From Acytostelium subglobosum LB1 (taxonomy: Eukaryota; Evosea; Eumycetozoa; Acytosteliales; Acytosteliaceae): 64,000 nucleotides of DNA. The stretch lies in NCBI RefSeq assembly GCF_000787575.1, contig NW_012236500.1, forward strand, positions 135,001-199,000, read 5' to 3'. The notes under the pieces were generated by a model. That model did no database searches, was not told the DNA's origin, and was given only the letters and a program-made list of their open reading frames with translations. Every line of letters starts with the position of its first letter. The first letter of the stretch is position 1. This document shows, piece by piece, positions 20,833 through 32,710 of the stretch. A program made the translations under genes and the position numbers.

Positions 20833-21956
20833 TGTCTTCTGACAGAAGTAGAGATTATATATATATATATACAGATAGATAAGTGAAATGAAGTTTGTTT
20901 GTGTGAGTGAACGATAAATGAACTAAAGTTGAAGTAGATCAGGATTGTTTGGAAGTGAACTTCTTGTAAAATCGTTGACCAAACTTCAAACTGAGGTCTA
21001 CCTACCATTGACTTGAATGATTCATTGGTAAGTCTTGAGAATATAAGATTGAACTTAATGATATATGATGGAAAGTATAATTCTTATTCCTTTGGATTAT
21101 TTTATAATTGTTGACATTTAAATGGATATTCAAATAGTTAAAAGTTCTAAAAGTTAGATTAATAATAAATATAATATTAATATGATCAATCATAATAATA
21201 TATATTATAATTATAATTATTAATAATACTCACTTCCAATCTCATTTTTCAATCATTATTACCATTATAAAAGGAATAAAGATTCTACCTCAATAATGGG
21301 AATGAGTACAATTATTAAATCTTCAAAGTGGATAGAGTCTTAAGTAAGCAAGTACATTATCTAGAACAACTACTCTAATTCGATAATTGAATGGTCGGAG
21401 ATGACACCGATGTCAGTCAGTCGTCTGTCGGAAATCACATTCAATTGCTAGACTTTTTACCACAAGGCAAAATGATCAAAAGAATAGATTTATTTATTTT
21501 AGGACCTAAAAACAGATATTCGAATAAAAGTATCCATGATGAATGGGTTTGAAATGAAGTGTTTTGATGGTGTGGGGTGTAGGTGTTTTGTGATGATCAT
21601 AGTCTCTCTCACCATTGATGAGATATATTTGTTGTTGCTGTTATTCAAACAAGTGCCCCACCCCCACACACTTGTACATTGATTCTTTCATTCATTCACT
21701 ATCACATTCATTCATTCATTCATTCATTCACATTCACGTACATACACACACAATCGATCAACCCAATATCTATCACTTGGCTTTGGTCATTGGCTTCCCT
21801 CCTTCCCTCCCTAAATCAAACACAACATATCTCTACTTAGTTGTTATTGTGTTGTTGTACTCGTGTGATTGATATATCTCATTGTTGTTGTTGTAATTAT
21901 AATATAATCTTTCAAGTATATCATTCAAACATATCATATATAAATATAAATAAGAA
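20833..21956. other. Long AT-rich intergenic region upstream of the talin-like gene
   Basis: Over 1.1 kb separate divergent genes. It holds TA-rich runs (20855-20870, 21190-21230), ATTCATT repeats at 21690-21730 and CACACA repeats. Short ORFs at 21002-21193 and 21615-21872 are low-complexity and not credible. No RNA gene was recognised. This is probably promoter and leader for both flanking genes. Confidence 0.35.
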
Positions 21957-24900
21957 ATGGAACAGTTATTGGAAGCTATCAGTGATGCCGTCTCATCGAT
22001 GGTGTTATACTCGGTAGAGGCTGACGAGACCAATGCCGCCATTCCAAACATCTTGCCAGGTGCTCACTCTGTAAAGACTACCGTCGACTACTTGGTCGAC
22101 TTGGCCGAGAGAGTATGTTCATTCATTCATTTCAATCAATCAATCACATTCAATCAATCAAACGACTAACTCATACGTTGGTTATCAGTCTGCAGGATTA
22201 TGGATGAACTTCAATCAACCAGATATGAAGACAAAGATGTTGGAATCATGCGCCAACATTAGACAAGCATGTAATGATTTGTTGGAGTCGGCAACGATTC
22301 TTTCAAACATGCCATTCAACAAGCCTGCAAAGAGAACGTTGTTGAAGTCGGCCAAGGGCATCATGGAGCACATGGTCGTGCTGTTGCAACAGGCCGATCT
22401 CTACGAGGTCACGCGTCTCATAAAGAAGGCCCGCGTCACAGACGCCAAGCTAAAGGTGCTGATCGGTCTGGACCCGGGCGAGTCCTTCTTTGCCCAGGCC
22501 GCGCAGGACTTTGTCACGGCCACCATCGATCTGGGCAAGATCGTCAACAAGCGCATGACAGAGATCGATGACTTTGGATGCAAGCGCAGGTTCGAGGAGG
22601 CCAACACTGGCATCAAGGTCGAGGTGCCCGTCGTCCTGCAGTACTATGCACTGTACCAGCGCGACCCCAACGACAAGCACAACCTCAACCTCGGCGCGCA
22701 GGTTGCCCGCAAGATTTTCGACCTGATCGAGGAGATCATCACCGTGGCGCGTCTCTCTGCCAAGTCTCCATTCGATCTTTCCATGATCTCTGGACTCGAC
22801 CTCCGTGACGAGGATGATCTGCGCGATGCTGCCATCCTCATTGCACATGAGCGTGAGAAGTTGTTGTCAGCAATTGAATGTAAGTGAGAGACTGGCGACT
22901 GGCGACTGGCGACTGTAGCGTGCTCGAACTAACACATGGACACCCACACTCCACACTACCATTAGCTGGCGATGGAAAGGAAGCATCAAGAGCATTGAAG
23001 GCCATAAAGAAGGGATTGAATGATGAAATTGTTATTTCAAAGGCGTTGGCAAAGTCTGCCGACAATCCTATCCAGAGAAGACGTATGGAGCATGCTGCAC
23101 AGAATGCACAGCGATTGTTGGACTCGATCATTGCAGAGTTTGGACAGGCTGTTGAGGAGCTGCTGGCCCGCCCAGACAATGCTCGTCTCTTGCACGCCCT
23201 CCAGGAGAACCTGGGCACGATCAAGTCGGCCAGTGACCTCATGGTCACCAGCTCGGCCAAGCTCACCTCAACCGACGTTGCCGACGCCGAGCGCGACCTC
23301 GAGCTGTCGATCGAGAAGATGAAGAGCGACATTGCTCGCGGCGACTTTGTTGCCTCGCAGCACGACCTTGCCGAGATCAGAGAGAACTTCAACAACGTGC
23401 TCACCTACCTCGACGGTCTGATAAGCGCCACAGAGGACCCCATGATCAAGGCCCACATCGAGAAGGTGGCCCACGACACTAGGTCCAGAGGCACCGCCCT
23501 CCTCGCCAGAATCGAGGCTCTGCAGGCCAAGGCTGCCAAGAACCCACACGACCAGCAGACCATCAACGAGCTCAACGCCGCTCTTACCGAGCTGCAGCAG
23601 ATGGGCCGTGACGTTGTCAAGTCCACATCGATTGGAACCTCCAACGACCTCTACCACAAGACTACATCGATCGAGGAGCAGCTGGCCAAGCTGCGTCAGA
23701 ACGCCCTCGACGGCAACAAGAAGGAGGTTCAGTCATCGCTGCGTGCCATCCGCAAGGGTTTGTACGACGAGATCAATCTGGCCAAGTCCATTGCTCGTAC
23801 CACCGACGACGAGCAGGTCAAGGAGGCCCTCGAGGCCGCCATCTTGGAGGCCGATCAGAAGTTGCAATCAATGATTGAGGACTTGTACAAGTTTGCCCAG
23901 GAGACCGTGGACGACCCGTCCAACACCCGTGCCGTCCAATCATTGGACGAGATCATCTCGAGCATCGACAACCTCAACTCCAACCTGGTTGGCGCCGTCA
24001 GCCGCGACCTCGTCGAGCACAACACCCGCGACATGGAGTCCAAGATCTCTGCGCTTGCCAGCGCCATCAGACATCAACAGAACGACGTTGCTGTCTCGAC
24101 TCTCAAGGACATCATCCACGACATTAAGCGACAGGTTGCCGTCTCGCAGCCCGCTGCATCATACATCGCCGTCTCGGATCAGGACCGCGCACAACGTGTC
24201 CGCGATCGCGCTCAGGAGCTGACCGAGGGTGGTCCCGCCTTGGTCAAGGCTGTCAAGGAGGTGATCACCAACTTCACTGCCGAGAACCAGACTGCCGTCG
24301 CACAACAGATTGCCCACATCCTCGACACGAACCACGAGTTCACCAACGCCGTCCTGCTCACCACCGAGCAGGAGATCCTCGAGAACGCTGCCAAGATCGA
24401 CGCTGACATGCGTCGCATCCGTCAGAAGTTGGACGCAGGCGAGCCAGTCAACATTGGCGAGGTCAAGGCACTCGTCAGGAAGATGAACAATCAGATCAAG
24501 CTGGCTCATCAGCACGCCAACAACCTCAAGGACCCCAAGGCCAAGCAGCACCTGCTCGAGTCGACTGAGCAGCTGAACCGCCTCGTCTCACTGTTGGTCG
24601 ATGCATGCAAGAACTCAATGAACGACCCCGAGACCCAGCGCCAGCTCGCCGCTCTCTTGGACGGCGTCGCCAAGGCTAACATGGATCTGTTCAACAATGG
24701 CGCCAAGATGTCTGCCGCCGACGAGCTCGTCTACGGCACACCCAACCTGCTCAAGCTCATCAGCCGTTTGGAGGAGGCCATCGCTTCAGGCGACCCCGAC
24801 GCAATCCGTGCCGCCCTCAAGGAGCTGCAGACCGAGATTGCCAAGCAGCTGTTCTTGGCACGCATTGCCGAGAGCTCAATCGACGACCCAGAGCGCAAGA

Positions 24901-27392
24901 AGCAGTTGCAGGACGCCATCCTGCAGCTTGAGATGTTGAACAACTCACTCTACCCATCAGTCATGGACTTCTTGGCCGACCCCAACAACCCATTGGCCCG
25001 CGATAGCCTCAACCAGCTTCTCCGTCGTCTCAAGGAGGGAGTCGAGAACGTGTCTGCCGCCGCATCCACTCGTGATCTCGAGTCCAAGTCGTTGGCCGTC
25101 GCCAAGGAGCTCACCAAGCTCGAGGCTGCCGTGCACAACAACAAGCAATCCGATGTCAACGAGCATCACCAGAAGGCGCTGCAGGGCATCAAGCATCAGA
25201 TCCAGCTCTCCAAGCACATCGCCGAGCAGACTAACAACCTGCCACAGAAGCGCGCCATCATGGACCTCACTGACCGTCTGGAGAAGCAGGCTGTGATCCT
25301 GTCCAACGCCGTCAAGGAGTCAATGGCCAACCCCAACAACGCAGCTGCCCGCGCCAAACTTTCCGAGGCCACCGCCGCAACTCGCGTCCTCATGGCTCAG
25401 CTCATTGCCGCCTCGTCCAACAAGGTTGCCGAGGAGCAGGTTGCCGCCACTGCCGCCTCGATCAAGAAGGATTTGCAGCACTTGGTCGACACCATCAACA
25501 CTGGCACTCCGGACGATGTTCAGTCGGCCGTCGGCTCGTTCAAGGAGGGCGAGATCAAGCAGAAGCTTGAGCAGCTCAAGGCCTACAACGATCACGTCCA
25601 GGATCCATTCCTGAAGCGTACAATCCGTCAAGCTGTCCAGGAGCTCGAGAAGAACGTCAACGACACCATCACCCAGGCTGACAAGATCTCTGGCAAGCCC
25701 ACACCAGACTCACTCAGACAGCTCAAGAACTTGGCCGAGGCATCGTCTGCCTCGTCCGACCGTGTCATCAAGGCTGCCACCCCCTCTGCTGAGGACCGCA
25801 TCCTGTCACAGGCTGTAAAGATCTCCGAGACTCTGGACCGTGTCCAGGCCTCCTCAAAGAAGGGTTCAAAGCCCGACGTGGAAAACAACCTCAGAGATCT
25901 CCGCGATGAGGTCAACGACACTGTTCAGCTCATCAAGCAGGCCGCTGACAACACCCGCGATCAGCAAAAGAAGGTCGCCCTCAACGACCTGGCCGAGAGA
26001 CTAAAGAATGCCCAGCAGCCATTGGCCGCCGCTGCCAACACTGCCGCCGAGCGTCCCAACGACGCCAAGGCCCAGGCAGACCTTGCAGCTGCCATCCAGA
26101 GCACCAAGGAGATCCTTGGCAAGGCAGCCACCACCGCCTCCAGCAGCCCAAGCTCCCTGGTCGAGGACACTGTGCTCAAGGCCAACAATGACATCAATCG
26201 TCTGCATGCTTCTGCACAGACTGGCGACCAAAAGTCGATCGGCGAGGCTGTCAATGCCGTGCAGGACTCTGAGAAGCGTCTGAAGTTGATCGGAGGTGCC
26301 ACTCAAGACGCCAACATCAAGCAATCATTGGACGCACTCAACAACACCATCCCAATTTTGGTTGGCGCTGGCAACACATTGATCTCCAAGCCAGGCGATG
26401 CCCAAGCCAAGCAACTTATCGACACTCACTCCAAGCGCGCAATTGAGCAGCTGTCCAACACATTGTCGCTGGCCAACTCCAAGCCCGAGGAGCACATCAT
26501 TGCCAACGGCAGCGTGGTCAACAACGAGCTGGACAACCTCGCCAAGCAGGCCAAGAGCGGAGACAAGAAGGCCGTCGAGTCGTTTGCCGAGACCTCCCAA
26601 AAGGCTGCATCTGAGCAGGCTTTGCTGGCCCGTGCCCTGGCCTCTCAGACCGAGAACCAACAGCGCAAGCAGGAGCTCATCAACAAGGCCAACGCCTTGG
26701 AGCAGGCTCTGCCACAGATCGATGCACTTGCCAAGTCCATCCAGAACAACCCCTCAGACAAGGCTGCCGTGGACAAGCTCGATGGCTTGACACAGTTGAT
26801 GAAGAGCAACAACCAGAAGATTGTCAACGAGGCACTCGGAGAGAAGGCAGACAAGGAGGCCAAGGAGCGTGCAATCATCGCAGAGCAACAGAGACAGGAA
26901 CGCGAGCGTCATGAGCGCGAGGAGAAGGAGCGTGCCGAGCGTGACGAGGTCATGGCCGCCGCCCAAAAGATCCAAGAGAGAACCAAGGATCTGGTCAAGG
27001 ACAACAGTAGCGAGGGCAAACTGTACAATACTGCACACGGCATTGCCGGCCTGATGGCAGCCCTCTCCGAGGCCGCCGCCAGCAACAACAAGAAGGGCAT
27101 GCTCACCACCTCGAAGCAGCTGTCCGAGCAGGTCACCATCTACCTGCAGCAGGCCAAGGATACTGCAGCCAAGTGCACAGACCCCAAGCTGCGCGAGCAA
27201 ATCATCACGGCCGCTCAGGCCGCACGCAACTGGACCGTGCAGCTCAAGATCATTGCCGCCGTCAAGGCAGCCAGTGAGGAGGATGACTCCAACACCAACA
27301 AGCAACAGCTCGTCAAGTGTGCCAAGGGTCTGGCCAAGGCTGTCGTCCAAACGATCAATGCCGTCGAGATTGGACAGATCAGAGCTAAATAA
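21957..27392 (+). CDS. Talin/vinculin-like alpha-helical repeat protein, about 1,757 aa
   Basis: Exons are about 21957-22112, 22189-22879 and 22966-27392, joined in phase. The start is the ATG after AAATAAGAAATG. The N-terminal 280 residues (LLQQADLYEVTRLIKKARV, EEANTGIKVEVPVVLQYYALY) resemble vinculin/alpha-catenin helices. The remaining 1,470 residues are nearly all helical, with recurring blocks of about 120-140 residues such as LAKSADNPIQRRRMEHAAQNA, IARTTDDEQVKEALEAAILEA and IAESSIDDPERKKQLQDAILQL, like talin-rod bundles. A charged stretch (AEQQRQERERHEREEKERAERDE) precedes a last bundle (KDLVKDNSSEGKLYNTAHGIAGLMAALSEAAAS) with I/LWEQ-like character. No FERM domain is present. A cytoskeletal adhesion or scaffold role is inferred. 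Confidence 0.7.
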
Positions 27393-28127
27393 ACCTACAA
27401 ACACACCATTCAACAAACAGACAGATATAACGCGTTTAATTACGGCCTTTCGATCATTCCCGTTGTGTGTGTTTTGTCTGGATGGGTACCAGTCGAATGT
27501 AAGACGGTCTACCAACACCCACGCCACCCACCCCCACAAATCTTGATCACCGGTAAATGACCAATTGTCGTCTGGGATCAAAGAAACACATCGAGATTAG
27601 TGTGTTTACCCACACACTATGGGTGTCAGTTGAAAGTGCATGATTTAGCTCTAAATGATCAAAATTGTAACTGACTCTGAGTGAGTGTGTGAATGGCCCA
27701 ACACACTCATCACTCTCGTCTTTTGCCCTTTTAAGTGAGTGTGTTAGGTTGTGTGTGCCAAAAGTGATAGACAGTGAGTGGGGACATAGTATTATTCGGT
27801 TGGAGCACCAGCAGGTCCACTGGACCATTATCAATCGTAATAGTATGATGGGTGTTGTGTGGTGGCCATCAATCATTAATCACTAATACCTCTACTACTA
27901 CTATTACTACTACTACTACTGATACTACTACTACCACCTGCCACTATTACATCTGTCAACATTACTAAAGTGTCATCCAATCAATCATTGCCCATTATAT
28001 ATATTATTGACTGGATTATAGAATACAGACGACCAACAATCAATCAGATACCACACACATACACACACAATCAATCAATTATTGATAATATATAGAATAT
28101 ATAGATTTAGTTTAGTTAAGATATTAC
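27393..28127. other. Intergenic with an ACT/ACC trinucleotide repeat
   Basis: There are 735 bp between two plus-strand genes. 27888-27950 is a (CTA/ACT)n run (ACTACTACTATTACTACTAC). The rest is AT-rich with TCAATCA repeats close to the next gene. The minus ORF 27547-27876 lacks coding character. Confidence 0.4.
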
Positions 28128-31100
28128 ATGATGATGGAGTCTTTGGATATCAGGATATTGGAGACAAAGTGCATATTGCTGAAACAGAACCAACAACAGA
28201 ATATCAAACTAAAGATTGGCACTGGAAAGCTGGGAGGATGGATTAAACAATGTTCTTCCAGTCTACCACTGGACCATATTGCCTTGAACAATGGCCATGT
28301 CGATATCAATTGGGATTGGTCATTATCACTAAAGTATAAGCCCAAGAACCAATATATATATATTAGAGTATGTTATCTGAACTTAACGTTATATTAAATC
28401 TGATCACGTGACATCATATCCTATCACGTGACACCAAATTTGATCTACACGTGATATACTAACATTACATATTGCTATTGTTGCACAGCTGATGGAAGAT
28501 GGATTCCTGAGCAATATCATTGGAGAGAGCGTCATCGAAATAGGCAGCTTGTCAATGAATAATAATAATAATAGCCAGACATTATGTGTACCACTACACT
28601 TGATGAGTCCAGGTTATGATCAGTCAAAGACTGCTCCCATTCGAGTTGGCGAGCTAATATTGACTGTTGGGTCTTGCTCAAGTGGTATGGGTAGCAGTAG
28701 GAATATTGGCGCACCAGCCAAAGCCATTGCCGATGGCATACCAGCCAAGAGTGATGATGCAGACGACAAATCTGGTGTACCAATACATGAGAATGGAAGT
28801 GATCATATGGCTATTGATAGCGATCAGATGGTCCCCGAGCAAGAGGTGGTCACAACCCACTCTTCGACCTTCAAGGAGCAGCTGAAGGAGTCAATCAGTT
28901 CGGCCTCACAGATGATCATCGACGCCATTAGAGGCAGGTCATCAAGTTTTGGCAACTCGAGTGATCATCCCGAGGCCAAGAACCTGGTCAAGGAGATGAA
29001 GTCATTTTTGAGACGAGAGGAGAAGGCAATCAGATCACAACCATCATTGTCCGACACTGTTCAGTTGGTGGTCATTCAATGCAGTGGGCTCGAGAAGGAG
29101 TTTGCAGCCAACACTTTGATGATGGGTTGTCGCGTCAAGATTGGCACATCGATGGAGAACAAGAAGGACACGATACTCAAGCCATCGTCTCAATTGCTAT
29201 GGAAACAATTCTTTGACATCTCATTGGCACATCCACTTCAAAGATTCTCAGTCTCAATGCAGTTGCTCACTATCCAATTGTTGGATCACTCGACGACCCC
29301 ACCCACAGTGTTTGGCGAATCCAAGGAACTCAACTTGTATTCTCTCGAGCGTGAGAAGATTACTGAGCTCTGGATGCCGATCAAGATCACGAACTCTCAA
29401 TACGAAGACATGTCCTGTTCACCCAAGGTCCATCTTGTGTTGAAGTATACAACTGGACGCATGAACAATGATGAGATGACCGAGTTATTGTACCAATCAC
29501 TCTGTGGCCAAGATCGTGTCCTGATATCTTCATTGCTCCAACAAGGTGCCAAGATTAATAGTTATTTCATTGAGAATAGAAATGCCGATCATCCATCCTA
29601 CACCACGCCATTGATCAAAGCTGCCAAGAATGGCAATCTCCATCTGGTCAAGTCCCTCGTGGAACTTGGTGCCAATGTTAACTTTGCTGATCCCGAAGGC
29701 TTCACTCCCCTGATGAAGGCATTCCAATTCGAGGGTATCCATCAGCCATCATGTATCCACGTTGCCAGAGTTCTCCTAGATGCTGGAGCCAGTATGTATC
29801 ACTCTTTCTTTCAATCACTCATAACCAATCATACTAATTAATTATTATTATTATTATTTCCAGACCCAAGCTTTAGGAACAAGAAGGGAGATGATATATT
29901 CAAGTATTGTAGAACTAGGGCAACCTTCCAGTTTGCAACATGTAAGTTATGTTGACATAACATGTACACCAATCAATCTTACTAATATGACATCATCCAA
30001 TTCCAGCATTTATATCATCAAACTTCCATGAGGTTGCGGTAGTGAAGTGTCCAAGATGCTATTCCATTGATGTCCCAATGTGCACAGAGTATCGCAACTC
30101 CCCAATATTCCAAACCTCAACATGTCGTTGTCCAAGACCATCCAACTGTCAGTCCTGTAACTTCCCTCTAACATTCAAGGATGAATATGTAAGTTCCACT
30201 CCTTAACTCCAATTAATCAATCAATCCAATTTACTTACTCAATAATCATAATAGACACGTATAATTGCCAAGAAGGAGGTGAAGTACTTGATTAGGAACT
30301 ATCACTCAATCTTGAAGAACTATCCACAATTGTTGGTATGCTGTCCATGTTGCCAGTCGATGGCATTCTTGGGTGTAACCGCGGAGTTGTCCTTGGGTGG
30401 TACATTCGTCGAAGAGAATGATATTATGAACCATATCCAGCATCTACCAAACTGCAACTCGATCAGATTGCACTACAGTAAGGTTATGCTCACTTCCAAA
30501 TCATTGGATGCACTTCTTCACCTTGCCCAGCGATCCCCATTGTCCAACTTTAACGCTATTATGGCACCACCTGCCAAGGACAAGGACTATGCCCCATTCA
30601 ACATGCTGCCACATGAACTGATCATATCCATTTGCAGTAAGATGGACTCTTGGACCGACATCATTCATCTTACACAGCTCAACTGGCAATTCAATCGTGT
30701 GCTAAGTGACAGCATGTTCTGGAAGAACAAGTTGTTCTCACTGTTCAGCATCTCGCGTAGCAGTCTACTGCCCTCACCTCAACGACTGTTCAACACCTCG
30801 TTCAAGTCGCTCTATGGCCACTACACCAGCCTGGCAGAGTGGATCCGCCTGCTGCTGCTCGAGGAGACGTTCAAGCCACGCTACGCCTATGAGATCAACT
30901 CTTCCAATGGCAACCTGCGTGTGGAGTTGTCGCTCACATCCAAGAAGTACCTGTTCAACAAAGAAGGCCATTCATTCAACTTTGTCAACGAGTTCAAGCT
31001 AATCCTCGAGTTCTCAGCCATCAAGCAACTCGAGCACATTGAGATCCTGGCCAACAACCAACCGATTGAACTCATTGCCGATCTAAGCAGTCAGATGACT

Positions 31101-31331
31101 CTGCCTACGAATGAGAACCAGCCCACATCGGAAGAGATCAACAAGCATGTTGGAAAGGCATCGATTCATCTCAAGCTGCAAGCCAAGGCAATCGATCGAT
31201 GGATCAATCAATACCTCAAGTTCATGTTCCCAGGTTTCCACAACTTCCTACTCATTCGCGATGATGTTGGAGGAAGTATCATCCTTGACTTCTTCTACTA
31301 TGACATCCATTCCATCACATTGCACCATTAA
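28128..31331 (+). CDS. C2-like + ankyrin + Cys-rich + F-box protein, 959 aa
   Basis: Five exons (about 28128-28367, 28489-29791, 29864-29941, 30007-30188, 30255-31331) join in phase. Near residues 255-420 is a C2-like beta fold (VQLVVIQCSGLEKE, TLMMGCRVKIGTSMENKK, LWKQFFDISL, LTIQLLDHSTT, FGESKELNLY). One to two ankyrin repeats follow (TPLIKAAKNGNLHLVKSLVELGANVN, FTPLMKAF, VARVLLDAGA). After the third exon comes a Cys-rich segment (CPRCYSIDVPMC, CRCPRPSNCQSC, later CCPCCQS with HLPNCNS) that may bind zinc. Then an F-box (FNMLPHELIISICSKMDSWTDIIHLTQLNWQFNRVLSD) and a divergent C-terminal domain. It probably links membranes or substrates to an SCF ubiquitin ligase. The first intron carries CACGTG repeats. 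Confidence 0.8.
28368..28488 (+). repeat. Intronic triple repeat of the TCACGTGA core, inverse orientation
   Basis: In the first intron, ATCACGTGACA occurs at about 28402 and 28421 and CACGTGATA at about 28448, with TGATC spacers. The reverse complement is the TGTCACGTGAT motif seen in the first intron of the gene at 9779. Confidence 0.7.
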
Positions 31332-31546
31332 ATCGACCATTCCATACCCCCAATTATCTCTATCTCTACCATTGTGTCACCAATTAATGAATGAATGAGT
31401 GAAGTATAGTGTGTCACTTGTTATCACCCCTCCACCACACCGACTATCTACTTCGTGCAAAGGGAAAGGATAAGACCACTCAACTTTGTTAGTTCATTCA
31501 TTCATTCATTCATTATCAAATTGAGATAAAGATAAAGATAAAGATA

Positions 31547-32658
31547 ATGGAGGGTTATAAGAATGATATGATATCAAGTATAGCGTATCAGAATATATTA
31601 TTTAAAACAACTATTAAAGATATATTAGAGACAAAGAGTTTAAATAATAGAAGTCAACTTATTTCAATATCCGCTCATGATAATGTTGGCAATGCATTGA
31701 CATTGTTATCAAGGAATGGATTGTTCTCTGCACCTGTATTCAAAGAGGATGAAGAAAGTAGATCAAACTGTCAATCATATAACTATCTTGGTATGATAGG
31801 TATTCATGAGATAGTAGAGTACTTGTTGGGATTCTTCAAGAATAGACAAACTGTGGACACTGTAGTCGGTCCAATTCAAGTTGATTCATGGAGGGATATT
31901 TCATCCACTTTGAATACCGATGTATTCCAAAATACACCGATAATAGACATCATCAATCTATCAAGAAAAGATTATCATCCCTCCAAACTGTACATCAATG
32001 ATAACCTGGCAATGTTTGCAAGGACAATGTGTTTAACAAGATTCAACAGGCTACCTGTTTTCCAAGATGACAAGGTTATTGGAATGGTGTCAGCCACTGA
32101 CCTACTAGAGAGACTGCTATATGTTTCTAAATTACCAAGCATTTATCATACTGCCATTGGTGCACTACCAAAGGAGGTTAATTTTGCCATCGATCAATAT
32201 GTATCAGTTACTGATGATACGTGCACTGCAGCAGCATTCAATCTAATGGAGAGTCAATGTAAACAAGCGATATTGGTAACAGACAGTCATTCCGGTAAAA
32301 TAGTCTCAAACTTCAGTCTCAGTGATCTCAAAGGAGCAATTACCGAGGACCTTAAACTTCCATTGAGCGAATATCTTTGTAAATATAAACCCAAGGTAAG
32401 TCCTAAGTCAAGTCCAGTCCTTGGATCTGATGATATTAACTCTTGGAATATATTAAGGACCATCCTTTAAAGTCAATTGGAAAAGATCAATCAATAGAGG
32501 ACGCCATTAGACTTCTTGTTGACTCTCATGTACATGGAATATGGATAACAAAAGAAATGAAGACTCCAAACGATATCCAAGGCTATCTATCTGTCAAGAC
32601 ATTGATTGGATTCATTCATCAAACAGTACAAATCATATCCCAACTACCTTCTCAATAG
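31547..32658 (+). CDS. Four-CBS-domain protein, 349 aa
   Basis: Exons are 31547-32395 and 32458-32658 with a 62-nt intron; the frame is kept. Four CBS units are seen at about residues 22-100 (TIKDILETK ... MIGIHEIVEYLLG), 150-210 (RFNRLPVFQDDKVIGMVSATDLLERLL), 220-275 (KQAILVTDSHSGKIVSNFSLSDLKG) and, after the splice, 284-340 (IRLLVDSHVHGIWI ... GYLSVKTLIGF). Two CBS pairs form Bateman modules that bind adenine nucleotides; the organisation recalls AMPK-gamma and Sds23-like proteins. The ligand is unknown. The start is the ATG after AAGATAAAGATAATG. There is no other domain, so a regulatory subunit role is inferred. Confidence 0.85.
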
Positions 32659-32710
32659 ATAGAAATACAATGATTCTTTTAGGTTACCAATCAAAGAATG
32701 GAATGAATGT

